This document shows positions 10,037 to 20,194 of a stretch of DNA of 33,934 bases, in pieces. The stretch spans positions 1-33,934 of the forward strand of contig NZ_SMBY01000018.1 in NCBI RefSeq assembly GCF_004342665.1, written 5' to 3'. Within the stretch, counting starts at the first letter, position 1, and every line of letters starts with the position of its first letter. The position numbers and the translations under genes were made by a program. Origin of the DNA: Samsonia erythrinae (lineage in GTDB: Bacteria > Pseudomonadota > Gammaproteobacteria > Enterobacterales > Enterobacteriaceae). The notes under the pieces are model-generated. The model was given only the letters and a program-made list of their open reading frames with translations. It had not been told where the DNA came from and did not search any database.

Positions 10037-10104
10037 GTGTAATGTTTACACCATAACAGGATATGTAAACATTTCAATCCATCTTGTGTAAATAAAAAAT
10101 TACC
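10037..10104 (-). promoter_or_regulatory. aroF-tyrA promoter with TyrR-type boxes
   Basis: On the minus strand TTGAAA (10072-10077) and TATGGT (10050-10055) are spaced by 16 bp. Two TyrR-like boxes fit the G-N14-C rule. TGTAAA-N6-ATTACC (10087-10104) is strong. TGTAAA-N6-AATCCA (10064-10081) is weak and overlaps the -35 box. They are 23 bp apart, about two helical turns, as for cooperating TyrR boxes. A separate perfect dyad GTGTAA-TGT-TTACAC (10037-10051) sits at the expected start site. Confidence 0.75.
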
Positions 10105-10213
10105 ATGCTAAATGTTTCCTGAAAAACGATATCGGGACGATGGTTATTCCGTCTTGGGACCATTCCAACACATGATGTGAATAATGGTAGAATCATGCCG
10201 ACAAGGGGGGAAA

Positions 10214-10930
10214 ATGCTGAAAGCCATAATCATTGATGACGAACAACTGGCACGTGAAGAGCTCAGCCTGCTGCTAGAGAACGAAGCTGATATCGCCATC
10301 GTTGCGCAATGTAGCAACGCGCTGGAAGCAATACCGGCTATCCACAGGCTGCAACCTGATGTGATTTTTCTGGATATACAGATGCCAAAGGTCAGCGGAT
10401 TAGAGTTAGTCGCGATGTTGGATCCGGAAAATATGCCTTACGTCGTCTTCGTCACTGCCTATGATGAATATGCGGTAAGGGCGTTTGAAGAACACGCTTT
10501 TGACTATTTGCTAAAACCACTGGATGCACAGCGACTAAATAAAACATTAAATCGCTTGCGTCGCGGCGCATCCGTAAACAAAAATGTACAGATAATCGCA
10601 GAGCCTTCACTTCGCCATATTCCCTGTAACGGGCATAATCGTATTTTTTTGCTCAAGGTCGAGGAGGTCGAGTATCTTTGCTCAGAGCTCAGTGGCGTAC
10701 ACGTTGTTGGCGTTAGTCAATCTGGCTACACCCAGCTTTCACTGAAAACATTAGAAGAGAAAACGCCTTTCGTCCGTTGCCATCGTCAATATATGGTCAA
10801 CACTGAGCAACTCAAAGAAATTCAGCTGATGGAAAATGGCGCGGCAGAAGTCCTGACACATACAGGAAAACACATTCCTGTCAGCCGTCGTTACCTTAAG
10901 CTATTGAAAGAAAAACTGGGTATTACCTGA
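10214..10930 (+). CDS. btsR: LytTR-family response regulator, BtsR-like
   Basis: Two-domain response regulator of 238 aa. The receiver domain (1-120) has the acidic pocket IIDDE, phosphoacceptor Asp in VIFLDIQMP, Thr in VFVTAYDEYA and Lys in FDYLLKPLD. A LytTR DNA-binding domain covers the C-terminal 110 residues (VRCHRQYMVN, IPVSRRYLK). It resembles E. coli BtsR (YehT) more than YpdB, for example in the stretch AFEEHAFDYLLKP. In E. coli BtsR works with the pyruvate sensor kinase BtsS to induce the transporter BtsT. No histidine kinase gene is adjacent here. The start at 10214 is chosen because AGGGGGG precedes it; an in-frame ATG 30 bp upstream lacks a site. Confidence 0.85.
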   Translation: MLKAIIIDDEQLAREELSLLLENEADIAIVAQCSNALEAIPAIHRLQPDVIFLDIQMPKVSGLELVAMLDPENMPYVVFVTAYDEYAVRAFEEHAFDYLLKPLDAQRLNKTLNRLRRGASVNKNVQIIAEPSLRHIPCNGHNRIFLLKVEEVEYLCSELSGVHVVGVSQSGYTQLSLKTLEEKTPFVRCHRQYMVNTEQLKEIQLMENGAAEVLTHTGKHIPVSRRYLKLLKEKLGIT

Positions 10931-10974
10931 TGTGATGCCCATTCTGACTGATAGCCGAAAATAATGAAGGTTTA

Positions 10975-11322
10975 ATGATGAAATACAGTTATATCTTGGC
11001 TGTAATTCTTTTAATGTCAGCCTGTCACAACACCCCATCGCAACACACCGCAAATGACCCGGGGTTCTGGTATGAGGCGGGTTATCAGGATGCGATCTCC
11101 GGCATGGTCGTGAAGGACGATAGCACTCTGCAAGAGTGGTTTGGTAATCCACAAGTCGAACGTGATACTTACTTGCGCGGCTATCAGGCCGGGCAATCAA
11201 CGTTATGCCGCGAAGACAACATTCGCGAATGGGGACGAGCGGGGAAACATTTTCCAGCAAGCTGTGATGCCGTTGAAGAAGCAGAGACGCTACGAACCCA
11301 ATGGCAACAGAGCCAGCCCTGA
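10975..11322 (+). CDS. yfiL: DUF2799 lipoprotein, YfiL-like
   Basis: Small lipoprotein of unknown function (115 aa). The N terminus MKYSYILAVILLMSAC is a lipoprotein signal with lipobox LMSAC. The mature part carries the DUF2799 pattern: WYEAGYQDAISG, then YLRGYQAGQ and a Cys pair near CREDN and FPASC. Position after aroF is the same as yfiL in E. coli. Two tandem ATG codons exist (10975, 10978), and GAAGG suits the second slightly better. It follows btsR by 44 bp on the same strand and may be co-transcribed. Confidence 0.75.
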   Translation: MMKYSYILAVILLMSACHNTPSQHTANDPGFWYEAGYQDAISGMVVKDDSTLQEWFGNPQVERDTYLRGYQAGQSTLCREDNIREWGRAGKHFPASCDAVEEAETLRTQWQQSQP

Positions 11323-11568
11323 CGGGCAAATGCGCCTCTGCGACAGGGTCGTGCAGGCGGTAAACAGTGGCGCATCACACATGGTAACAATCTCACTGAA
11401 TAGAGTACTCTCACGGAAATACGTCAGACATCATTTACCGCTATTATCGCTCTGCGATAGAGCAATATTGAGTCATTAATAAGCGAATGTAGGGATACTG
11501 AAAAAACATATTTTTCTGATAATTATCTTAATTATGTCTAGTTTCAATGGATGCCATGGAGCGCTTAT

Positions 11569-12504
11569 ATGTCCGAGTCAAACAAACCTGATAAACAACC
11601 TGAGAATAACAATCCAGAAATCTTATCGCACTCCCCTTCATTCGGTGAACATCGTGAACGAGTCGCTGAGATAAGAAACAAAATTCTTCAGGACGGCGCA
11701 CTTCCCGGTGCCTCGATAGAAGAACAGCTGGCGATTCTGGATGATTTCTCCGAATTAGCGTTAGGCCAATTTTTGCTCAAACACCGTGGTTTAAACGCAC
11801 GCTGGACGCATGATGTCATCACGCATCAGCCACGCCCTTATGTTAATCCGCTCGAAGAAATCATCTATACACAGTTACCTAACGTTTTGGCGACACGCGA
11901 ACGATTTGGTATTTTCCAACGTTTGCTTCAAGAACGCTTACGCCCAAATGCCATCATGGTCTCCGTCCCCTGTGGCGTTATGGCGGACTTGTTAACGCTA
12001 AAGTACACCCGGCATCGGGATGTGGCGTTAATAGGAATCGATCTGGATAAAGATGCATTAGCCGCCGCCGGCGATCTCGCCAGACAGCAAGGATTGGAAA
12101 AGCAGCTGTCGTTAGTCCTCTCTGATGCGTGGTCAATGAATTTGGAAAGAAAAGCCGATGTCATCACCAGCAATGGACTCAACGTTTATGAGCAGGATGA
12201 TGACAAAGTGACCGAACTTTATCGCGTATTTCATTCTAACCTGAAGCCAGGAGGTACACTAATTACCAGTTTTATGACACCGCCTCCAGCGCTATCGCAA
12301 AATTCACCTTGGACAAACACCGATCCAAAGCTGCTGTCACTTCAATATGTACTGTTCTCACGCATTATTGGGGCCACATGGACTGCCTTTCGCACGCACA
12401 AGCAGACGCAACGCCAATTGGAGCAGGCCGGGTTCGAGGATATTCAGTTTACCGATGACCACATGCGCATGTTCCCAACGGTTATTGCACGTAGGTCATG
12501 CTAA
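11569..12504 (+). CDS. class I SAM-dependent methyltransferase, substrate unknown
   Basis: Product of 311 aa from the ATG at 11569, which has GGAG upstream; an in-frame ATG 18 bp earlier has none. The N-terminal third is charged and rather unstructured, then helical. The SAM-binding core begins near VSVPCGVMADLL (motif I variant). It continues with LIGIDLDKDAL (acidic ribose-binding residue), VLSDAWSM and the post-motif LKPGGTLITSFM. No substrate-specific domain is recognised. E. coli carries yfiR-yfiN-yfiB at this place, so this gene replaces or displaced them. It is probably a lineage-specific gene rather than part of the flanking operons. Confidence 0.7.
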   Translation: MSESNKPDKQPENNNPEILSHSPSFGEHRERVAEIRNKILQDGALPGASIEEQLAILDDFSELALGQFLLKHRGLNARWTHDVITHQPRPYVNPLEEIIYTQLPNVLATRERFGIFQRLLQERLRPNAIMVSVPCGVMADLLTLKYTRHRDVALIGIDLDKDALAAAGDLARQQGLEKQLSLVLSDAWSMNLERKADVITSNGLNVYEQDDDKVTELYRVFHSNLKPGGTLITSFMTPPPALSQNSPWTNTDPKLLSLQYVLFSRIIGATWTAFRTHKQTQRQLEQAGFEDIQFTDDHMRMFPTVIARRSC

Positions 12505-12597
12505 ACCAGACAGAAAACGGCATTTAGCGCGATAATTTGATCGCTGTAACCGATCAATATTTGAAAATCGATCTGTATAAACGTTTATAAAATAGCC

Positions 12598-12683
12598 ACA
12601 TCTGATGTCATCATGGTACTGAGGCAAAATAATAGCAATGACATCAGGGAAAGCTCAGCCCACCGAAGTTGGTGGGCTTTTTG
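12598..12683 (+). ncRNA. candidate small RNA between the methyltransferase gene and rplS
   Basis: A promoter-like TTGAAA (12561-12566) and TTATAA (12585-12590) precede an 85-base segment without a convincing reading frame. A perfect 10-bp inverted repeat CTGATGTCAT / ATGACATCAG (12602-12611, 12638-12647) is followed by an intrinsic terminator. This fits a two-hairpin small RNA. It could instead be the 3' UTR of the methyltransferase mRNA. The rest of 12505-12863 shows no gene; it holds this element and the rplS terminator. Confidence 0.4.
12657..12683 (+). terminator. rightward terminator before rplS
   Basis: Perfect 8-bp stem AGCCCACC / GGTGGGCT with a 6-base loop and a T run. It ends either the methyltransferase mRNA or the candidate small RNA. 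Confidence 0.88.
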
Positions 12684-12793
12684 CTACAAAAATTAGTCGC
12701 AGTCCGTAAGACATAGAAGCAACACATTTGTGTTGCAGCAGGAAACGAGAATTAAACGCCATTCTCTGTAGACAGATTGTCGCCATTGAGCAT

Positions 12794-12824
12794 AAAAAAA
12801 GGGCTTAGCCTTCGGCTAAGCCCT
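12794..12824 (-). terminator. terminator of the rpsP-rimM-trmD-rplS operon
   Basis: On the minus strand AGGGCTTAGCC / GGCTAAGCCCT with a three-base loop is followed by seven U residues, 40 bp after the rplS stop. Confidence 0.93.
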
Positions 12825-12863
12825 CTATTTATAACAACTTTCGGATGTTGCGAAAGCGCTATC

Positions 12864-13226
<363 letters not shown>

Positions 13227-13273
13227 CTAGGTAAACTGATAGTTGGGCTCGTCGGAAAAACCGGCGTAACCCC

Positions 13274-14029
13274 CTAATACTCTTGTTGATCAGACTGATA
13301 TTCACGTTGGAATTCAGCCAGCAACTTTGCTTGCTCGTCAGTCAGAGCTAGGCTTTTCAGAAGTTCAGGTCTTCTAAGCCAGGTTCGGCCCAGCGACTGC
13401 TTCAATCGCCAGCGACGTATTTCCGCATGGTTGCCTGACAGTAACACTGCCGGAACCGCCATGCCTTCCAGCACTTCAGGACGTGTGAAATGAGGACAAT
13501 CCAACAATCCATCGGCAAAAGAATCTTCTTCTGCTGAAGCCTGATGTCCCAGAACGCCCGGTATAAAGCGGGCAACGGAGTCAATCAGGGTCATTGCCGG
13601 CAGTTCTCCACCACTGAGTACGTAATCCCCTACTGACCATTCTTCATCGATCTCGGTTTTGATTACGCGCTCATCAATCCCCTCATACCGTCCACAGACC
13701 AGAATCATCTTCTGGTTCGTGGCTAGTTGACGTACGCCTTGCTGATCTAATTTACGGCCCTGAGGTGACAGATAAATCACTCTCGCGCCTTCGCCTGCCG
13801 CTGCTTTTGCTGCGTGGATCGCATCCCGTAAGGGTTGCACCATCATCAACATTCCGGGGCCACCGCCATAAGGTCGGTCGTCCACGGTGCGATGCCGATC
13901 GTAAGTGAAATCACGAGGACTCCAATACTGTACGTTCAGCAGGCCATTTTTAACTGCCCGGCCAGTGACTCCATAATCAGTAATCGCCCGGAACATCTCT
14001 GGAAACAGGCTAATCACCCCAATCCACAT
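13274..14029 (-). CDS. trmD: tRNA (guanine(37)-N1)-methyltransferase TrmD
   Basis: SPOUT-fold methyltransferase that makes m1G37 next to the anticodon and so prevents +1 frameshifting. The 251-aa product starts [13 protein letters not shown]. It has the trefoil-knot SAM site ([35 protein letters not shown]). The ATG at 14029 is preceded by GGAACGAG; an upstream in-frame extension of 19 codons is not part of the family and overlaps rimM. It is the third gene of the rpsP operon. Confidence 0.98.
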   Translation of the reverse strand: MWIGVISLFPEMFRAITDYGVTGRAVKNGLLNVQYWSPRDFTYDRHRTVDDRPYGGGPGMLMMVQPLRDAIHAAKAAAGEGARVIYLSPQGRKLDQQGVRQLATNQKMILVCGRYEGIDERVIKTEIDEEWSVGDYVLSGGELPAMTLIDSVARFIPGVLGHQASAEEDSFADGLLDCPHFTRPEVLEGMAVPAVLLSGNHAEIRRWRLKQSLGRTWLRRPELLKSLALTDEQAKLLAEFQREYQSDQQEY

Positions 14030-14067
14030 AGTCTCGTTCCACTGGGTACTACTGTTCAATTCAGAGT

Positions 14068-14616
14068 TCAAAAACCAGGGTCCCAATCTACTTCAATGGT
14101 TTGAGCAGAAAGGTCTACGCGTTTAACAACCTGTTCAGTGAGGAACGGAACCAGCCGCTCCTTGACTCCGAAGGCATCTTTCAGGTTGGCCTTTACTACC
14201 ATCACGTCGTTTGAGCCAGTTTCCATCATGTCAACGATTTTACCCAACTCATAACCGGTTACGGTCACGACCCGACAGCCAATAAGATCCTTCCAGTAAT
14301 AATCCCCTTCGTCCAATTCAGGCAGTTGTGACGAATCTACAACAATCTCACCATTAGTCAGTAGATTAGCCGCATCACGATCATCAACACCTTTCACTTT
14401 AATGATCAGATCCTGATTGTGATACTTCCAACTGTCGATCTCGACAAGCTGCCAACCGCTTTTACTCTGAATGAACCAAGGTTGATAATTAAAAATACTC
14501 TCGGCATCTTCGGTGGATGAAAACACTCTGAGCCAACCTCGGATGCCATACGCCGATCCAATTTTCCCCATCACAATCGGGTTAACGGGAGGTTTAGGGC
14601 TGAGTCGATTGCTCAT
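14068..14616 (-). CDS. rimM: 16S rRNA processing / 30S maturation factor RimM
   Basis: Binds S19 and helps assemble the 30S head. The 182-aa product from the ATG at 14616 has the N-terminal beta-barrel ([20 protein letters not shown]) and the C-terminal PRC-barrel domain. It ends EVDWDPGF like E. coli RimM. A GTG three codons upstream could also start the frame, but GGTGG fits the ATG. It lies between rpsP (18 bp) and trmD (38 bp) in one operon. Confidence 0.97.
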   Translation of the reverse strand: MSNRLSPKPPVNPIVMGKIGSAYGIRGWLRVFSSTEDAESIFNYQPWFIQSKSGWQLVEIDSWKYHNQDLIIKVKGVDDRDAANLLTNGEIVVDSSQLPELDEGDYYWKDLIGCRVVTVTGYELGKIVDMMETGSNDVMVVKANLKDAFGVKERLVPFLTEQVVKRVDLSAQTIEVDWDPGF

Positions 14617-14634
14617 AGTTACCACCGCGACAGA

Positions 14635-14883
14635 TTACGCTGCTTTTTTAGCGTCTTTGATCAGCGAAGAAACGCGATCAGACACAGTAGCACCCAGACC
14701 AACCCAATGCTCGATACGGTCCAGATCCAGACGCAGAGCTTCTGCTTGACCAGATGCGATTGGGTTGAAGAAGCCCACGCGCTCAATGAAACGACCGTCA
14801 CGCGCATTGCGGCTATCGGTCACGACTACTTGATAGAACGGGCGTTTTTTCGCGCCGCCACGTGCCAAACGAATTGTTACCAT
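14635..14883 (-). CDS. rpsP: 30S ribosomal protein S16
   Basis: Primary 30S assembly protein of 82 aa, the same length as in E. coli. It starts [20 protein letters not shown]. It is the first gene of the rpsP-rimM-trmD-rplS operon. AGAGGATG upstream supplies the ribosome site. Confidence 0.99.
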   Translation of the reverse strand: MVTIRLARGGAKKRPFYQVVVTDSRNARDGRFIERVGFFNPIASGQAEALRLDLDRIEHWVGLGATVSDRVSSLIKDAKKAA

Positions 14884-14900
14884 AACATCCTCTTTAGTGA

Positions 14901-14938
14901 ATAAAACAACTGGGCCCCATCGAGGAACGGAGCCCAGT
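14901..14938 (-). terminator. terminator-like hairpin in the rpsP leader
   Basis: On the minus strand ACTGGGCTCC / GGGGCCCAGT (10 bp, one G-U pair) with a 10-base loop is followed by TTGTTTTATT. It sits between the predicted rpsP promoter and the rpsP start. It may terminate read-through from ffh or attenuate the operon. Confidence 0.65.
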
Positions 14939-14960
14939 ATGTCATATAAAAAGCCCGAAA

Positions 14961-14988
14961 ATTTTACTCATTTTGGCGTAAAAAGCAA
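14961..14988 (-). promoter_or_regulatory. predicted promoter of the rpsP operon
   Basis: Minus strand TTGCTT (14983-14988) and TAAAAT (14961-14966) with 16-bp spacing are followed by a CGGGC stretch near the start. Such a GC-rich discriminator is common at growth-rate-controlled promoters. Confidence 0.65.
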
Positions 14989-15041
14989 TCTAAAGCGCGT
15001 AATCTCGCGAAGACTTTCTCTTTGATACCCATTTTCAGCGC

Positions 15042-16403
15042 TTAACGCCCCGGAAAACCCGGTGGCATCATCCCCTTCATACCGCGCATCATTTTCGCCA
15101 AACCGCCGTTTTTCATCTTCTTCATCATTCTCTGCATATCATCGAACTGCTTGAGAAGACGGTTCACATCCTGCACCTGCATGCCGGATCCCATCGCAAT
15201 ACGACGTTTACGCGACCCTTTGATAATCTCAGGCTTGGCTCGTTCCTGAAGCGTCATCGAATTTATGATCGCCTCCATGCGCACCAGCACTTTGTCATCC
15301 ATTTGCGATTTCACATTATCAGGCAGTTGGCCCATGCCGGGCATTTTGCTCATCATGCTCGCCATACCGCCCATGTTGCGCATCTGCTTGAGCTGATCCA
15401 GGAAATCGGTTAAATCGAATCCATCGCCTTTTTTCAACTTCTTCGCCAGCTTCTCGGCCTGTGAGCGATCAACTTTGCTTTCGATATCTTCAATCAGTGA
15501 AAGCACATCGCCCATACCAAGAATACGCGACGCGACGCGTTCAGGGTAAAACGGCTCAAGCGCATCGGTTTTCTCACCCACACCGAGAAATTTAATCGGC
15601 TTGCCGGTAATATGACGAATAGATAAGGCTGCACCACCACGCGCATCGCCATCAATTTTGGTCAGGATGACACCGGTTAGCGGCAGCGCCTCATTGAAGG
15701 CTTTCGCTGTATTCGCCGCATCCTGCCCCGTCATGGCATCCACAACAAACAGCGTTTCTATCGGCTTAATCGCCGCATGAACCTGCTTGATTTCGTCCAT
15801 CATCGCCTCATCAACATGGAGGCGGCCCGCGGTATCGACCAGCAGGACATCGTAAAACTTCAGCTTAGCGTGTTGCAGCGCGCGTTCGACGATAGCAAGC
15901 GGCTTTTCCTGCGCATCAGACGGAAAGAAATCCACGTCAACCTGCTGTGCCAGCGTTTCCAACTGTTTAATCGCCGCAGGGCGATAGACGTCGGCAGAAA
16001 CGACCAGCACTTTCTTTTTCTGTTTTTCTCTCAGAAATTTACCGAGCTTACCGACGCTGGTTGTTTTACCCGCGCCTTGTAAACCGGCCATCAGCACAAC
16101 CGCTGGCGGTTGAGCGGCAAGGTTCAGCTCGGCGTTAACGTCCCCCATTGCGCTGACAAGCTCGTTTTTAACGATTTTGACGAATTCTTGCCCCGGCGTC
16201 AGGCTCTTATTAACTTCATGTCCCACAGCCCGCTCTTTCACGCGATTGATAAAATCACGTACTACCGGTAACGCCACGTCAGCTTCCAGCAGCGCCATAC
16301 GAACTTCACGCAGCGTTTCTTTAATGTTGTCTTCAGTCAACCGCCCGCGGCCGCTGATATTGCGCAATGTGCGCGAGAGTCGATCGGTTAAATTTTCAAA
16401 CAT
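15042..16403 (-). CDS. ffh: signal recognition particle protein Ffh
   Basis: GTPase that binds 4.5S RNA and signal sequences and delivers inner-membrane proteins to FtsY. The 453-aa product equals E. coli Ffh in length. It has an N helical bundle and a G domain with P-loop GLQGAGKTTSVGKL near residue 105, LVDTAGR and TKIDGDARGG. The Met-rich M domain ends with many MMxxM patterns (MRGMKGMMPPGFPGR). It is divergent from ypjD. The order ffh then rpsP is that of E. coli. Confidence 0.99.
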   Translation of the reverse strand: MFENLTDRLSRTLRNISGRGRLTEDNIKETLREVRMALLEADVALPVVRDFINRVKERAVGHEVNKSLTPGQEFVKIVKNELVSAMGDVNAELNLAAQPPAVVLMAGLQGAGKTTSVGKLGKFLREKQKKKVLVVSADVYRPAAIKQLETLAQQVDVDFFPSDAQEKPLAIVERALQHAKLKFYDVLLVDTAGRLHVDEAMMDEIKQVHAAIKPIETLFVVDAMTGQDAANTAKAFNEALPLTGVILTKIDGDARGGAALSIRHITGKPIKFLGVGEKTDALEPFYPERVASRILGMGDVLSLIEDIESKVDRSQAEKLAKKLKKGDGFDLTDFLDQLKQMRNMGGMASMMSKMPGMGQLPDNVKSQMDDKVLVRMEAIINSMTLQERAKPEIIKGSRKRRIAMGSGMQVQDVNRLLKQFDDMQRMMKKMKNGGLAKMMRGMKGMMPPGFPGR

Positions 16404-16572
16404 ATCTCATGCTCAACGTAGGACAGGCCGCCATGCGCGACGCGAATGGAAGAGATTATACACAAAAGCGGGGACGATCTCAGCGCTGCCGACGGAGAAC
16501 TGTTGGTGCCTACAGCGACTAACGCTATACTGATTCTTCATTTTACCAAGTTGATATTCAATAACCTATTAT

Positions 16573-17367
16573 ATGTCTGTTTTCGCTATTGTGGCGCTCG
16601 CCGCCTACTCTCTCAGCCTCGGACTGATTATCCCCAGTCTGCTGCGCAAGAACAGTGCATATCGTCGGCTGGCGATACTCTCTGCCAGCGCTGCGCTTAT
16701 CTGTCATGCGGTGGCGCTCTATCAACGCATCTTCGATGTTCAGTTTGGTCAAAACCTGAGTCTGCTGAACATCGGTTCGCTTGTTAGCCTCATCATCTGT
16801 ACGGTCATGACGATTGTTGCCTCGCGCGATCGCGGCTGGTTTATTCTCCCTATTGTTTATACCTTCGCGCTGATCAATCTGGCCTTTGCCAGTTTTATGC
16901 CCGGAGAGTTTATTACGCATCTGGAAGCCTCACCGGGGTTAATGCTCCACATTGGCCTGGCGCTTTTCTCCTACGCGACACTGCTGATTGCCGCACTGTA
17001 CGCCCTGCAACTTGCCTGGCTTGATTATCTGCTCAAGAACAAAAAGTTGGGATTTGCCGCAGATATGCCGCCGCTGATGGGTATCGAACGTAAAATGTTC
17101 CATATTACCCAGATTGGCGTCATTCTACTTACGCTGACGCTTTGTACCGGGCTGTTCTATATGGACAATCTGATCGATAACAAAGAGAATCTACACAAAG
17201 CGGTATTCTCTCTGTTCGCCTGGTTCATCTACATCCTGCTGCTGTGGGGGCATTATCATGAAGGGTGGCGAGGGCGCCGTGTCGTTTGGTTCAGTCAGGT
17301 TGGCGCACTGATGCTGACGCTTGCCTATTTTGGCAGCCGGGTCATACAGCACTTTCTCGCATTCTGA
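16573..17367 (+). CDS. ypjD: inner-membrane protein YpjD (CcsA/HemX-like)
   Basis: Integral membrane protein of 264 aa with about eight predicted helices, for example SVFAIVALAAYSLSLGLII, LLNIGSLVSLIICTVMTIV and the last near VGALMLTLAYFGSRV. Family: cytochrome c assembly protein superfamily (CcsA/CcmC/HemX). Conserved His residues occur in LMLHIGLALFSYA and in the WGHYHEGWRGRR segment near the C terminus. The physiological substrate is unknown in E. coli. It is next to ffh as in E. coli, but its right neighbour is luxS rather than yfjD. It ends in its own strong terminator. Confidence 0.9.
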   Translation: MSVFAIVALAAYSLSLGLIIPSLLRKNSAYRRLAILSASAALICHAVALYQRIFDVQFGQNLSLLNIGSLVSLIICTVMTIVASRDRGWFILPIVYTFALINLAFASFMPGEFITHLEASPGLMLHIGLALFSYATLLIAALYALQLAWLDYLLKNKKLGFAADMPPLMGIERKMFHITQIGVILLTLTLCTGLFYMDNLIDNKENLHKAVFSLFAWFIYILLLWGHYHEGWRGRRVVWFSQVGALMLTLAYFGSRVIQHFLAF

Positions 17368-17381
17368 GCTTGAAGAGCCAC

Positions 17382-17413
17382 AAAAAAGAGAGCCTCCTTC
17401 GGCTCTCTTTTTT
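17382..17413. terminator. bidirectional terminator between ypjD and luxS
   Basis: Perfect 13-bp stem AAAAAAGAGAGCC / GGCTCTCTTTTTT with a six-base loop. T runs occur on both strands, between convergent ypjD and luxS. Confidence 0.92.
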
Positions 17414-17461
17414 GTCTGCGTGCGCATCGTCTCCATCTCCGCACACATCTGATGTCATGTA

Positions 17462-17977
17462 CTAAATATGTAACTCCGACAGCTTCTCTTTCGGCAGCGC
17501 CAGATCGTCATTTTGGTTAATGCCAATCTCATGATCCACAATATGCTGAGCGATCTCCTGCGCTTCTTTCAGTGAGTGCATCTCATAAGTGCCACACTGG
17601 TATTCATTCAGTTCAGGAATTTTACGCTGATCGGTTACTTTCAGTACATCCCCCATCGCCGCCTTCCAGGCATCGGCAACCCGTTGCTCATCCGGCGTAC
17701 CGATCAGGCTCATATAGAAACCGGTACGACATCCCATCGGAGAAATATCGATAATTTCCACGTCATCGCCATTTAAATGGTCGCGCATAAAGCCAGCAAA
17801 CAGGTGTTCCAGCGTATGAATACCGCGTTCCGGCATGACTTCGATATTTGGACGGCAGAAGCGCAGATCAAATACCGTAATATTATCGCCATGAGGGGTT
17901 TTCATGGTTTTTGCGACCCGGACGGCGGGTGCAGCCATACGAGTATGGTCAACGGTAAAGCTATCTAGTAATGGCAT
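17462..17977 (-). CDS. luxS: S-ribosylhomocysteine lyase LuxS
   Basis: Cleaves S-ribosylhomocysteine to homocysteine and DPD, the precursor of autoinducer 2. The 171-aa product equals E. coli LuxS in length. Metal ligands are H54 and H58 in HTLEH and C128 in YQCGTY; the active-site Cys is C83 in [10 protein letters not shown]. The ATG at 17977 is preceded by GAGGAGG. The longer open frame upstream crosses the MicA gene and is not used. The micA-gshA arrangement beyond its 5' end matches E. coli. Confidence 0.98.
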   Translation of the reverse strand: MPLLDSFTVDHTRMAAPAVRVAKTMKTPHGDNITVFDLRFCRPNIEVMPERGIHTLEHLFAGFMRDHLNGDDVEIIDISPMGCRTGFYMSLIGTPDEQRVADAWKAAMGDVLKVTDQRKIPELNEYQCGTYEMHSLKEAQEIAQHIVDHEIGINQNDDLALPKEKLSELHI

Positions 17978-18020
17978 ATGCCACCTCCTCACAGAAAAAA
18001 TGCACTTTTTCTCGTTTCCG

Positions 18021-18049
18021 GGAAACTTTTCCTTTTTATGCAAGTCTGA
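18021..18049 (+). promoter_or_regulatory. sigma-E promoter of micA
   Basis: GGAAACTT (18021-18028) and TCTGA (18045-18049), with 16 bp between AACTT and TCTGA, fit the sigma-E consensus. The start falls at G18057. Confidence 0.85.
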
Positions 18050-18056
18050 CTTAACT

Positions 18057-18124
18057 GAAAGACGCGCATTTATTATCATCCCTATTAGAGATGTTTGTTT
18101 GGCCACAGTTTCTGTGGCCTTTTC
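18057..18124 (+). ncRNA. micA: MicA small RNA
   Basis: Hfq-dependent, sigma-E-induced RNA that represses ompA and other porin or lipoprotein mRNAs during envelope stress. The 5' end GAAAGACGCGCATTT is the conserved seed of E. coli MicA. An internal CATCCC / GAGATG hairpin follows. The terminator is GGCCACAG / CTGTGGCC with a T run. It lies between luxS and gshA on the opposite strand, exactly as in E. coli, and is antisense to the luxS leader. Confidence 0.95.
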
Positions 18125-18127
18125 TTT

Positions 18128-19696
<1,569 letters not shown>

Positions 19697-19762
19697 TTAA
19701 ATGTAATGGTTATAAGCATAATTGAAACTCAGTCGCACCCACCAGTTTTCATTACCATCTGA

Positions 19763-20194
19763 CTAAGGCCACCATACCATCCCCTGTAGCGTTATACCGG
19801 TCAGAACGAGATATCTCAGCGCTTTTCCGACGCTTATAAAAATAGCCGATTTGGCCCAGGGCATGCGCAACCACCCCGCGATCACGCACAGTAAATCGCC
19901 AATCACGGGTACCCAGCTAAATAACAGCGCAGCAGGGCCATAACGCTGTAGCCAGCGCATGGCCACCGTATATCCAGATTGTTGCTTTGGCTGAGGGAGC
20001 AAGCGTCCTATAAAAATATTTATTAACCCGCCGAGCGAATTTCCTACTGTTGCCACAACGATCAACAGGCAAGGTTGCGCGACGTCAGTAAGCAATAAGG
20101 TGACCAGCAGTACTTCAGAACTACCGGGCAGCAGTGTTGCACTGAGCAGGCTACTCCCAAAAAGAGAACAAACAGCCCAGAATTCACTCACCAT
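19763..20194 (-). CDS. yqaA: DedA/VTT-family inner-membrane protein YqaA
   Basis: Short DedA-like membrane protein (143 aa). Hydrophobic segments at LFGSSLLSATLLPGSSEVLL, VTLLLTDVAQPCLLIVVATV and the C-terminal half, and the patterns GNSLGGLINI, WVPVIGD and GKALRYL, are typical of the family. The function is not established. Its ATG overlaps the yqaB stop (ATGGTGA), so translation is probably coupled. The order gshA-yqaA-yqaB is that of E. coli. Confidence 0.92.
   Translation of the reverse strand: MVSEFWAVCSLFGSSLLSATLLPGSSEVLLVTLLLTDVAQPCLLIVVATVGNSLGGLINIFIGRLLPQPKQQSGYTVAMRWLQRYGPAALLFSWVPVIGDLLCVIAGWLRMPWAKSAIFISVGKALRYLVLTGITLQGMVWWP

Noticed and set aside
10901-11329. 142-codon minus-strand frame over the yfiL-like gene
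   Set aside because: The plus-strand frame has a lipoprotein signal and a DUF2799 pattern; the antisense frame has neither.
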